A stretch of DNA of 15,485 nt from JACVRW01 sp035705985 (GTDB lineage Bacteria > Actinomycetota > Thermoleophilia > Solirubrobacterales > Thermoleophilaceae): contig DASSVP010000058.1 in the NCBI GenBank assembly GCA_035705985.1, forward strand, positions 1 to 15,485, given 5' to 3'. The first letter of the stretch is position 1; each line of letters starts with the position of its first letter. Both the position numbers and the translations under genes were made by a program. Below, one piece after another: positions 8,728-14,661 of the stretch. The notes under the pieces are model-generated. The model saw only the letters and a list, made by a program, of their open reading frames with translations. It made no database searches and was not told the DNA's origin.

Positions 8728-8963
8728 CCCGCGAGCATCGCGAGCGTTTCGAACATCACGATCGTCACGATGACTGCCGTGACCACGAGTGTGAGCGCCA
8801 GGAAGGTGAAGCGGAGCGAGCCCTGCTTCCGCGTGCGCTCGACCCGCCGTACGCGGGAACGCTGAGCGGCCTCCTTCCGGAGCCGCTCCCTGCGCACGAT
8901 CGACTCGGCGGCTTCCTCCCGGAATGCCTCCTCGAACTGCGCCAGTGACTGCCTCATGCGCAT
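8724..8963 (-). CDS. Small single-span membrane protein of unknown function
   Basis: The 79-residue protein has a charged, helical cytoplasmic-type N-terminal half (FEEAFREEAAESIVRRERLRKEAAQ at about 10-34, then many Arg/Lys) and one strong membrane span at about 52-77 (FTFLALTLVVTAVIVTIVMF) close to the C-terminus, as in tail-anchored proteins. There is no lipobox or cleavable signal. It lies 21 bases after the stop of the DUF2090 gene on the same strand, so the two may be co-transcribed. The start may be ATG 8963 or ATG 8957; the latter removes only two residues. A TAGCCT hexamer ten bases before the ATG resembles the one before the gene at 7762. I do not recognise a family. Confidence 0.7.
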   Translation of the reverse strand: MRMRQSLAQFEEAFREEAAESIVRRERLRKEAAQRSRVRRVERTRKQGSLRFTFLALTLVVTAVIVTIVMFETLAMLAG

Positions 8964-8984
8964 GAGAACGCGAAGGCTAGCGCC

Positions 8985-9917
8985 TCATGCCGCGGCGTGC
9001 TCCCGTGCGGCCTCCTGGTAGACACGCACGAAGCGGAGGTACTTCTCGGCGATCTGGCCGGCCGCGTCGTCCCGCTCCAGGTCGCCCTCCAGGAAGCCCT
9101 TGAGGGCGTCCCACCAGATCGTCCGCCCGATGGCGAAGCCGGCGTAGCCCTCCACCGGAGCGCCCTGCCGGAGCCAGTGGTCGACCTTCTCGTCGTTCGC
9201 CCCGCGGCCGAGCACCACGCAGATCACGCCGTCGCGGCCGTCGCGCCGGCAGGTCTCGGAGATCCGCTCGCAGTCCTCCTGGGTGTCGATGCCCTCGATC
9301 TTCCAGATGTCCGCCTCGATGCCGAAGTCCTGGAGCTCCACGATCGCGCGGCGCATCAGCTCGGGGCGCAGCTCGGCGTCGTAGCGGTCGCTGTCGCCGC
9401 CCACCTGCTCGAGCTGGTGGTCCTCCGCCGGCACGAGCAGCTCGAAGAGGAACTTGCGGTCGTGCTCGTGGAGCCAGTCGGCGAGCCGCTTGAGCCGCTC
9501 CGACTGCCGCTGGTTCATCCCCGCGTCACCGTCGGGGTTGTAGCGGACGAGCACCTTCGAGAAGTCCGGATCGAACTTCTCGATGTGGGCGCCGAAGTCG
9601 TCGCCGTACTCGAAGTCGAACTCGTTCTGGCCCGACTTCTCGACCGGCATGGCGAGCAGCAGGCCGTTCTCCTTGGCCTGGGACTGGATGCCCTTGGGCT
9701 CCCCGAACTGCTCGTCCACGAGGCAGCCGCTGCAGCTCGGGTCGATGCCCTCCTCTGCCGCCTTCAGCATCCCCTCGAAGATCAGGTGCTTCGCGTCGGC
9801 GATGGTCTCCGTCTGCTCGGGAGTGGGGTCGCCCTCGATCCCGAACATCTTCTTCTGGAAGGAGCCGCGGTGGTCGAAAGCGAGGATGTAGAGCTTGCCG
9901 CTGTAGCCGAGTGACAT
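8985..9917 (-). CDS. DUF2090-type aldolase-like protein (IolC C-terminal domain family)
   Basis: The 310-residue protein starts SGKLYILAFDHRGSFQKKMFG and reads like DUF2090, a TIM-barrel domain related to class I tagatose-bisphosphate aldolases and found as the C-terminal half of some IolC (5-dehydro-2-deoxygluconokinase) proteins. Here it stands alone, without a PfkB kinase part. Features consistent with that fold are KVLVRYNPDGD at 121-131, KFLFELLVP at 155-163, ADIWKIEGID at 202-211, where K206 sits like the Schiff-base lysine of LacD aldolases, and the phosphate-loop-like GYAGFAIGRTIWWDA at 257-271. The substrate is unknown; a sugar phosphate is inferred. ATG 9917 is chosen because the conserved N-terminus begins there and a TATAAC element sits six bases before it; the longer frame would run into the divergent ligase gene. 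Confidence 0.8.
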   Translation of the reverse strand: MSLGYSGKLYILAFDHRGSFQKKMFGIEGDPTPEQTETIADAKHLIFEGMLKAAEEGIDPSCSGCLVDEQFGEPKGIQSQAKENGLLLAMPVEKSGQNEFDFEYGDDFGAHIEKFDPDFSKVLVRYNPDGDAGMNQRQSERLKRLADWLHEHDRKFLFELLVPAEDHQLEQVGGDSDRYDAELRPELMRRAIVELQDFGIEADIWKIEGIDTQEDCERISETCRRDGRDGVICVVLGRGANDEKVDHWLRQGAPVEGYAGFAIGRTIWWDALKGFLEGDLERDDAAGQIAEKYLRFVRVYQEAAREHAAA

Positions 9918-9923
9918 ACCTGG

Positions 9924-9931
9924 GTTATACC
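9924..9931. promoter_or_regulatory. Overlapping divergent -10 elements
   Basis: Only 25 bases separate the two divergent start codons (ATG 9917 minus, ATG 9943 plus). On the minus strand TATAAC (9929 to 9924) ends six bases before the ATG, the spacing expected for a transcript that begins at the start codon. On the plus strand TATACC (9926-9931) lies 11 bases before its ATG, allowing a leader of about 4-5 bases. Neither side has a Shine-Dalgarno sequence. No convincing -35 hexamers are visible; they would have to lie inside the opposite genes. The overlap means RNA polymerase binding in the two directions should exclude each other. Confidence 0.5.
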
Positions 9932-9942
9932 CTGCGCGGCCT

Positions 9943-11079
9943 ATGGAGCACCGGTTCACGGGCCCCTCGTACACCCTTGGGATCGAGGAGGAGCTCATGA
10001 TCGTGGACGAGGAGACGCTCGACCTGTCGAACTCCATCGAGCGGCTTCTCGACGACCTCCGCGACGTGCCCACCGACGGCGAGGTGAAGCCGGAGCTGAT
10101 GGAGGGCGTGTGCGAGATCGCCACGACGCCCGTGAGGAACACCGCCGAGGCGGGGCACCAGCTGCGCTCGCTCCGGCGCACCGTGAACCAGGTGGCCCAG
10201 CAGCACGGGCTCGCCATCGGGTCGGCGGGGACGCACCCGTTCGCGCTCTGGGAGGACCAGCGGATCGTCGCGCGCCCGCGCTACCGCGACCTGATCTCGG
10301 GCCTCCAGTTCGTGGCGCGCCAGGAGATCATCTTCGGGATCCACGTGCACGTGGGCGTGGACCACCCGGACAAGGCCATCCACGTGACGAACGGGATGCG
10401 CGTGCACGCCCCGCTGCTCCTGGCGCTCTCCGGCAACTCGCCGTTCTGGCGCGGCGACAGCACCGGGCTCGACTCCACCCGCACGCCGATCTTCCGCGCG
10501 TTCCCGCGCGTCGGGATCCCGCCGCGCTACGACGACTTCGCCGACTGGGCGCGGCGGATCGAGTTCATGGTGCGGTCGAAGGTCATCGGCGACTACACGT
10601 ACCTCTGGTACGACGTGCGGCCGCATCCGAACTTCGGGACCGTCGAGGTCCGCGTGATGGACTCCCAGACGCGCGTGGAGCACACGCTCGCGCTGGCCGC
10701 GCTCGTCCAGGCGATGGTGAAGGAGCTGTGCGAGCACTACGACAGCGGCGAGGCGCTCGCGCGCTACCCCTACGAGATGCTCGACGAGAACAAGTGGATC
10801 GCGGCACGCCACGGGCTCGGGGCCCACCTGGTCGACCTTCCCGCGCAGGAGCGCGTGCCGGTGCCGGAGCTGGCGCGCCGGCTGATGCAGCGGCTCCGCC
10901 CGCACGCCGAGGAACTGGGCTCCGAGGAGCACTTCGACTGCCTGGAGGAGATCCTCGACCGCGGCAACGGGGCCTCGCGCCAGGAGGTCGTCTACGAGGC
11001 GAACCACGACCTGCGCGAGGTCGTCCGCGAGATACTCGACGCGACCGTGCCGGAGCCCGCGGAGGCCTCTGGCGACTAA
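9943..11079 (+). CDS. YbdK-type carboxylate-amine ligase (glutamate-cysteine ligase 2 family)
   Basis: Members of the GCS2/YbdK family join a glutamate-like carboxylate to an amine using ATP; some have weak glutamate-cysteine ligase activity, and the true substrate is often unknown. The 378-residue product has the family's usual length. It starts with YTLGIEEELMIVD at 10-22, whose acidic residues bind metal-ATP, followed by GIHVHVGVD at 132-140, SGNSPFWRGDSTGLDSTRT at 163-181, HPNFGTVEVRVMDSQTR at 228-244 and DENKWIAARHGL near 285. No membrane or signal sequence is present. It is divergent from the DUF2090 gene over a 25-bp gap, and probably has a very short leader. It could supply a thiol or gamma-glutamyl compound (the first step of mycothiol-like or ergothioneine pathways), but no partner gene is nearby. 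Confidence 0.88.
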   Translation: MEHRFTGPSYTLGIEEELMIVDEETLDLSNSIERLLDDLRDVPTDGEVKPELMEGVCEIATTPVRNTAEAGHQLRSLRRTVNQVAQQHGLAIGSAGTHPFALWEDQRIVARPRYRDLISGLQFVARQEIIFGIHVHVGVDHPDKAIHVTNGMRVHAPLLLALSGNSPFWRGDSTGLDSTRTPIFRAFPRVGIPPRYDDFADWARRIEFMVRSKVIGDYTYLWYDVRPHPNFGTVEVRVMDSQTRVEHTLALAALVQAMVKELCEHYDSGEALARYPYEMLDENKWIAARHGLGAHLVDLPAQERVPVPELARRLMQRLRPHAEELGSEEHFDCLEEILDRGNGASRQEVVYEANHDLREVVREILDATVPEPAEASGD

Positions 11080-11081
11080 CG

Positions 11082-11105
11082 CCCGGCGGCGCTCTTCGCG
11101 CCGGG
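11082..11105 (+). terminator. Terminator-like hairpin after the ligase gene
   Basis: Three bases after the ligase stop, CCCGGCG (11082-11088) and CGCCGGG (11099-11105) form a 7-bp GC stem; an alternative register with a one-base bulge extends it towards the CTCTT loop. There is no T-run, so it could end transcription weakly or protect the mRNA end. It leaves only 16 bases before the rhomboid start, so that gene either reads through or uses a promoter inside this gap (TACTCT at 11106-11111). Confidence 0.4.
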
Positions 11106-11111
11106 TACTCT

Positions 11112-11117
11112 GAGGGG
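11112..11117 (+). promoter_or_regulatory. Ribosome-binding site of the rhomboid-like gene
   Basis: GAGGGG ends four bases before the GTG at 11122. It decides this start, which also places the zinc-ribbon cysteines at the N-terminus. The adjacent TACTCT (11106-11111) could instead be a -10 element, though it overlaps the Shine-Dalgarno too closely for both to serve one transcript. Confidence 0.5.
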
Positions 11118-11121
11118 AACC

Positions 11122-11904
11122 GTGTCGCAGCCCGACCTGTTCGTCGTTTGCAAGAACTGCGGCTCCGAGGTGAGCCCGTACGTCACCGAGTGTCCGTACT
11201 GCGGACAGCGGGTCCGCAAGCGCGCGCCGAAGATCGACCGCTCGACCGGCGAGCCTGCGACCAAGCGGCGGCGCCGCCCCAAGAAGCTCCCCCGGCTGCG
11301 CGCGGAGGAGATCGCGGGCATAGCGCCCGACACTCGGCCATACGCGACCGTCGGACTGATCGCGGTCTGCATCGTGCTGGCGCTGGTGGCGGCGGCCGAC
11401 AGCCTGCTCGACCTCGGGTATCTGATCGTCCCCGAGGGCATACAGGACGAGGTCTGGCGCTGGTTCGTCTCGCCGTTCCTCCACAGCGACTCGCTCGGCT
11501 ACGCGTTCGTGGCGCTCGTCGCCGTCGGCGTGTTCGGCACTTTGCTCGAGCGTCGGTTCGGCCCCATCCTGGTGGTGGTGACGTTCGTTCTCGCCGGCGC
11601 CGCGGGATCGGCTGTCGCCGCGACGCTCGAGACGCCGCCGTTGCTCTCCGACGAGCCCGTCTGGGGCGTCTGGGGCGCGAACGGCGCGGCGCTCGGACTG
11701 CTGTTCGCGTGGCTGGTGGACGACCGCCTGGCGGCTCGGCGCGGCGACGAGCGCGAGAACGACCTGCTCGGCGTCTATGTCATCGCCGCGGTGCTCGTCC
11801 TGCTCTCGCTCACGACGCTGGAGGCGAACATCGGCGCGGCCGCCGGCGGAGCGCTGGCGGGTGCGGTGATCGGCCTGCTGCTCCCGCGGTTCGCCCGCTC
11901 GTAA
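11122..11904 (+). CDS. Zinc-ribbon rhomboid-fold membrane protein, apparently without protease activity
   Basis: The 260-residue protein has an N-terminal zinc ribbon (C10, C13, C24, C27 in CKNC and CPYC), a basic linker (KRRRRPKKLPRLR), then about six membrane spans (roughly 73-92, 115-133, 147-167, 182-199, 215-231, 237-254). The rhomboid pattern is clear: VWRWFVSPFLH at 111-121, GTLLERRFG at 139-147, and a GxNG/GGxxAG pair of glycine helices. The serine-protease residues are missing. The usual GASG reads GANG (N187 for Ser), the TM6 His preceding Leu-Gly-Gly is A240, and the oxyanion HxxxN of TM2 is G126/V130. Hence it is probably a pseudo-rhomboid that binds membrane proteins rather than cutting them. 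The substrate is unknown. Start GTG 11122 has a GAGGGG site. Confidence 0.8.
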   Translation: MSQPDLFVVCKNCGSEVSPYVTECPYCGQRVRKRAPKIDRSTGEPATKRRRRPKKLPRLRAEEIAGIAPDTRPYATVGLIAVCIVLALVAAADSLLDLGYLIVPEGIQDEVWRWFVSPFLHSDSLGYAFVALVAVGVFGTLLERRFGPILVVVTFVLAGAAGSAVAATLETPPLLSDEPVWGVWGANGAALGLLFAWLVDDRLAARRGDERENDLLGVYVIAAVLVLLSLTTLEANIGAAAGGALAGAVIGLLLPRFARS

Positions 11905-11914
11905 CATCCCTGCG

Positions 11915-12238
11915 GTGTTCTCCGACGAGCAGGTGGACGCCGCCGTGCGCGCGCTGTCCGACCCGGAGCGGTTCGCGGGCGCCGAGCGGCTGATCGCCGA
12001 GGCGGCGCCCCAGCTTCAGCACGTCCTGGCGCAGGCGCTCGAGGAGGGCGGCTGGTTCGGCACCGCGCACCAGGCCGAACTGCGCGCCGCGGTGGCCGAG
12101 CCTGACGAGAGCGCGCGTGCTGCGAGGGTCGAGACGCTGGTTGCCGAGGAGACGCGAATGGGCATGTTGATCGGCGTGGCGGTGGGCTGGCAGCTCGCCG
12201 CGGAGCTCGGAAACCCGAACGAACCCGGAGGAGACTGA
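11915..12238 (+). CDS. Hypothetical protein, 107 residues, coupled to the metallo-hydrolase
   Basis: I do not recognise a family. The protein is soluble and mostly helical (MFSDEQVDAAVRALSDPERFAGAERLIAEAAPQ-type helices), with a short hydrophobic stretch near 80-96 (MGMLIGVAVGWQLAAEL) too weak for a secure membrane span. The third codon positions are nearly all G or C, so coding is likely. The GTG start is ten bases after the rhomboid stop; a TAACAT hexamer seven bases before it could be a -10 element for a leaderless message. The TGA is directly followed by the ATG of the UPF0173 gene, and the ribosome-binding site of that gene is inside this one, so the two are very likely translated together. 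Confidence 0.72.
   Translation: MFSDEQVDAAVRALSDPERFAGAERLIAEAAPQLQHVLAQALEEGGWFGTAHQAELRAAVAEPDESARAARVETLVAEETRMGMLIGVAVGWQLAAELGNPNEPGGD
12227..12233 (+). promoter_or_regulatory. Ribosome-binding site of the UPF0173 hydrolase
   Basis: GGAGGAG lies five bases before ATG 12239, inside the last codons of the preceding gene. It is the strongest Shine-Dalgarno sequence in the window and fixes the start. Confidence 0.75.
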
Positions 12239-12922
12239 ATGGACATCCGCTTCCTAGGCCATGCGTGCTTCGAGCTGACCGAGGGCGACGCGCGCGTGCT
12301 CGTGGACCCGTTCCTGACCGGCAACCCCAAGGCCGCCGCGGACCCCGGTGAGCTCGAGCCGACCCACATCTTCCTGACGCACGGGCACCCCGACCACTAC
12401 GGCGACATCGTGGACATCGCCAAGCGGACCGGCGCGCAGTGCGTGGCGATCGCCGAGGTGGCGAACGAGCTCGGCGAGCAGGGAGTCGAGAACGTGGTGG
12501 ACCCGAACATCGGCGGCACCGTCGAATTCGAAGGCGGCTGGGTGCGGCTCACGCCGGCCTGGCACACCGGCATGACCCCGAACGGCACGGCGCACACGCC
12601 GGCCGGCCTCGTGATCAGCCTCGGCGGCAGGACGATCTATCACGTGGGCGACACGGCGCTGTTCTCCGACATCCGGCTCGCGGGCGAGCGCGACCAGCTC
12701 GACGCGGCGATCGTCTGTATCGGCGGGCACTACACGATGGACATCCACGACGCTGCGATCGCATGCGAGTGGATCGGCGCGCCGGTGGTGATCCCGTGCC
12801 ACTACGACACGTTCCCGCCGATCGAGACGGACGCTCAGGCGTTCAAGGCCGACGTGGAGCAGCGGACGGGTGGCAAGACGACGGTGGAGGTGCTCGACCC
12901 GGGCGGGTCGCTAAGCCTCTAG
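12239..12922 (+). CDS. UPF0173-family metal-dependent hydrolase (metallo-beta-lactamase fold)
   Basis: Members of this family are small zinc hydrolases with the metallo-beta-lactamase fold, related to the UlaG L-ascorbate-6-phosphate lactonase group; the physiological substrate is mostly unknown. The 227-residue protein begins MDIRFLGHACFEL. It carries the metal-binding motif THGHPDH at 47-53 (H48, H50, D52, H53), then H109 (WHTGM), HVGDTALFSD from H135 with D138 as bridging ligand, GGHYTMDIHDA near 161-171 and the last ligand H188 in PCHYDTFPP. All ligands appear intact, so it should be active. There is no signal peptide. It is translated with the 107-residue gene before it. Its last 12 bases overlap a convergent small gene. 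Confidence 0.93.
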   Translation: MDIRFLGHACFELTEGDARVLVDPFLTGNPKAAADPGELEPTHIFLTHGHPDHYGDIVDIAKRTGAQCVAIAEVANELGEQGVENVVDPNIGGTVEFEGGWVRLTPAWHTGMTPNGTAHTPAGLVISLGGRTIYHVGDTALFSDIRLAGERDQLDAAIVCIGGHYTMDIHDAAIACEWIGAPVVIPCHYDTFPPIETDAQAFKADVEQRTGGKTTVEVLDPGGSLSL

Positions 12923-13111
12923 CTCGTCCTGCACGCCGCGCGCGAACCAGACGGGGCGGTCCTTCCAGTCGTGCGCGACGAGCGCCGCGCCGAAGGCCGC
13001 GAGGATGATCCCGGTCGCGCCATGGTGCACCCGCTGGCCGCAGACCCACACACGGCGGCGGGCGAGGTCGACTCCGATCAGCCGATTACCGTGTGTCCAT
13101 GGCGTCTGCAT
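12911..13111 (-). CDS. Small hydrophobic protein of unknown function, 66 residues
   Basis: The minus-strand frame has G or C at almost every third position up to the stop, much more than a shadow frame would. The product has a basic start (GVDLARRRVWVCGQRVHHG), one hydrophobic helix at about 31-48 (GATGIILAAFGAALVAHD) and a polar end with several Trp/Asp residues (DWKDRPVWFARGVQDELEA). The helix is short for a membrane span, so it may be peripheral. ATG 13111 is the natural start; an upstream GTG at 13126 would add five residues. The 3' end overlaps the UPF0173 gene by 12 bp (convergent), and the start overlaps the lipoprotein start by 13 bp (divergent). I do not recognise a family. Confidence 0.6.
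   Translation of the reverse strand: MQTPWTHGNRLIGVDLARRRVWVCGQRVHHGATGIILAAFGAALVAHDWKDRPVWFARGVQDELEA
13087..13092 (+). promoter_or_regulatory. -10-like element for the lipoprotein gene
   Basis: TACCGT ends six bases before ATG 13099, the spacing seen when transcription begins at the start codon. There is no Shine-Dalgarno sequence. This supports the ATG start over the GTG six bases earlier. It lies within the oppositely directed small gene. Confidence 0.4.
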
Positions 13112-13668
13112 TGTGTGACCCCGCACTGATCCCTATCGGCAAGCGCCGGCAAAAATTCACGCGGAAACGCGCGGCCGCAGCCCTGGTTGCAGGGCTGCTG
13201 GCGCTCTCGGGGTGCGGAGAGGATGACGAGGAGCCGGCCCGGACCACGTCCACGGCGCCGGCCGTCACGGCGCCGACGGAGACGGAGCGCGCGGAGAGCG
13301 TTCCGACCGAGACCATGGAGACCACACCGCCCGAAGCAGAGCCCCCCGAGTCACCCGAGGAAGAGGAGGGCGGTCAGGGCGACGAGGAGCCCGCCCGCAC
13401 ACTGGCCCTCTTCACGGCACAGGGCGGCCGCATCACGCCGCGCGCCATTCGCGTTCCGGCCTTCATCTCCATCCAGGTCGAGCTGCGCTCCGCGGACGGC
13501 GAGACCTACGGGCTTAGGTTCGGCGACACGACCATCACCGCCGGTGGCGAGCTGAACTCGGTCGCGACGACGATCGATGGCCTGAGACCCGGCGAGGCGG
13601 TCTTCGGAAGGCCCACCGGCGCGGGGAACCGCGTCCGCGTCGAGGCGACCGCCGAGCCGGGCCCGTGA
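13099..13668 (+). CDS. Secreted lipoprotein with acidic linker and small beta-rich domain
   Basis: The 189-residue protein has a basic n-region (KRRQKFTRKR at 15-24), a hydrophobic segment (AAAALVAGLLAL) and the lipobox LSGC with C39 as the lipid-attached residue, so it should sit on the outer face of the membrane. Residues 41-98 form a Thr/Pro/Glu-rich, probably disordered linker. Residues from about 102 to 189 (TLALFTAQGGRITPRAIRVPAFISIQVELRSADG, then GDTTITAGGELNSVATTIDGL) look like a beta-sandwich; the phrasing resembles cupredoxin-like domains, but no His/Cys/Met copper ligand set is visible. Role unknown, perhaps surface binding. The n-region is unusually long for ATG 13099, so a downstream start cannot be excluded. 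R2lox starts 40 bases after the stop. Confidence 0.75.
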   Translation: MASALCDPALIPIGKRRQKFTRKRAAAALVAGLLALSGCGEDDEEPARTTSTAPAVTAPTETERAESVPTETMETTPPEAEPPESPEEEEGGQGDEEPARTLALFTAQGGRITPRAIRVPAFISIQVELRSADGETYGLRFGDTTITAGGELNSVATTIDGLRPGEAVFGRPTGAGNRVRVEATAEPGP

Positions 13669-13673
13669 CAAAC

Positions 13674-13702
13674 TGGCTGGCCAGCCAACCATCGGATATT
13701 CT
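13674..13702 (+). promoter_or_regulatory. R2lox promoter with a perfect 14-bp palindrome
   Basis: The 40-base gap before R2lox holds TGGCTGGCCAGCCA (13674-13687), a perfect inverted repeat, and TATTCT (13697-13702), which ends six bases before the ATG as in leaderless promoters. The palindrome covers the place where a -35 element would sit, so a repressor or activator bound there would act directly on polymerase. It starts five bases after the lipoprotein stop, so it could also be a short stem at the end of that message, though it has no loop. No Shine-Dalgarno sequence precedes the R2lox ATG. Confidence 0.5.
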
Positions 13703-13708
13703 GCGCCC

Positions 13709-14632
13709 ATGAACGATCCGGTCACCGCGGTGCAGCGCACCGAGCGCGAGGACTTCCAGGCAACGAGCGATCCGGCTGTCATGGAGTCGGCCGACCGCGG
13801 CGAGGTGAAGCTCCTCTCGTACGGGGAGCTCTACAACCTCTGGGAGCGGCAGCAGTGGGCCACCCAGGAGATCGACTTCACGCAGGACCGGATCGACTGG
13901 CACGAGCGCATCCCCGAGGAGGAGCGCTTCCAGCGGATGTACGGCCTCAGCTCGTTCTTCATCGGCGAGCAGAAGGTCGCCGAGGAGCTCGGGCCGATGA
14001 TGCGCGCCGCCCCCACCGAGGAGATGCGGATCTTTCTCTGCACGCAGATCGCGGACGAGGCGCGCCACGTTCGCTTCTTCAACCGCTTCTACGAGGAGGT
14101 CGGCGTGCTCGAGGCCGACTCGCTCCAGGGCCGCCTCGCCGAGACGAGCGAGCACGTGAACCCCGAGTTCAACGAGCTCTTCGACGAGATGCTGAAGAGC
14201 CGGGTGGATCACCTCGCGCGGCGTCCGGAGGACCTCGAGAAGCTCGTGGAGGCGGTGACGCTCTATCACATGGTCATCGAGGGAATGCTCGCCCTCACGG
14301 GCCAGCACTTCATCCTCCAGTACAACGAGGAGCAGGGCACGCTGCCCGGCTTCGTCGAGGGCTTCAACAACATCGCGCGCGACGAGCACCGTCACGTGGC
14401 ATTCGGAGCCCGCTTCCTGCGCGACATGGCGCGCGAGGACCCGCGCTACGGCGAGGCGATCACCCGCACGCTTACCGAGGTCGCGCCGATCGCGGACGCT
14501 GTGCTGCGGCCCAAGTGGTACGTCGAGGGCGAGACCCAGCTGTTCGGCACCGACCTCGAGGAGACCCGCGCCTTCGCGGCGAAGGCGCTCGAGCGCCGGC
14601 TGAAGGTCATCGGCCTCGCGCCGGTCGCCTAG
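13709..14632 (+). CDS. R2-like ligand-binding oxidase (R2lox), Mn/Fe ferritin-like protein
   Basis: R2lox proteins resemble the radical-generating R2 subunit of ribonucleotide reductase but bind a fatty-acid-like ligand at a Mn/Fe centre and carry a Val-Tyr cross-link; their in vivo reaction is unknown. In this 307-residue protein all six metal ligands can be placed: E87 (GEQKV), E117 and H120 (DEARH), E191 (MVIEGML), E226 and H229 (DEHRH). V90, three residues after E87, and Y186, five residues before E191, match the cross-linking pair of the family. IDFTQDRIDW at 55-64 matches the R2lox opening. The length is typical. No nrdA-like gene is nearby, which also argues against a true R2. The promoter looks leaderless with a palindrome. 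An ordinary ribonucleotide reductase beta chain is the alternative label. Confidence 0.87.
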   Translation: MNDPVTAVQRTEREDFQATSDPAVMESADRGEVKLLSYGELYNLWERQQWATQEIDFTQDRIDWHERIPEEERFQRMYGLSSFFIGEQKVAEELGPMMRAAPTEEMRIFLCTQIADEARHVRFFNRFYEEVGVLEADSLQGRLAETSEHVNPEFNELFDEMLKSRVDHLARRPEDLEKLVEAVTLYHMVIEGMLALTGQHFILQYNEEQGTLPGFVEGFNNIARDEHRHVAFGARFLRDMAREDPRYGEAITRTLTEVAPIADAVLRPKWYVEGETQLFGTDLEETRAFAAKALERRLKVIGLAPVA

Positions 14633-14661
14633 ACCCGTATCGCCTGATCACCTCGGAACTA

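Noticed and set aside
9925..11907. A 660-codon minus-strand frame and a 627-codon plus-strand frame (10110-11993) over the ligase and rhomboid genes
   Set aside because: Shadows of the two real genes; composition is His/Arg/Val-biased and no domain is recognisable.
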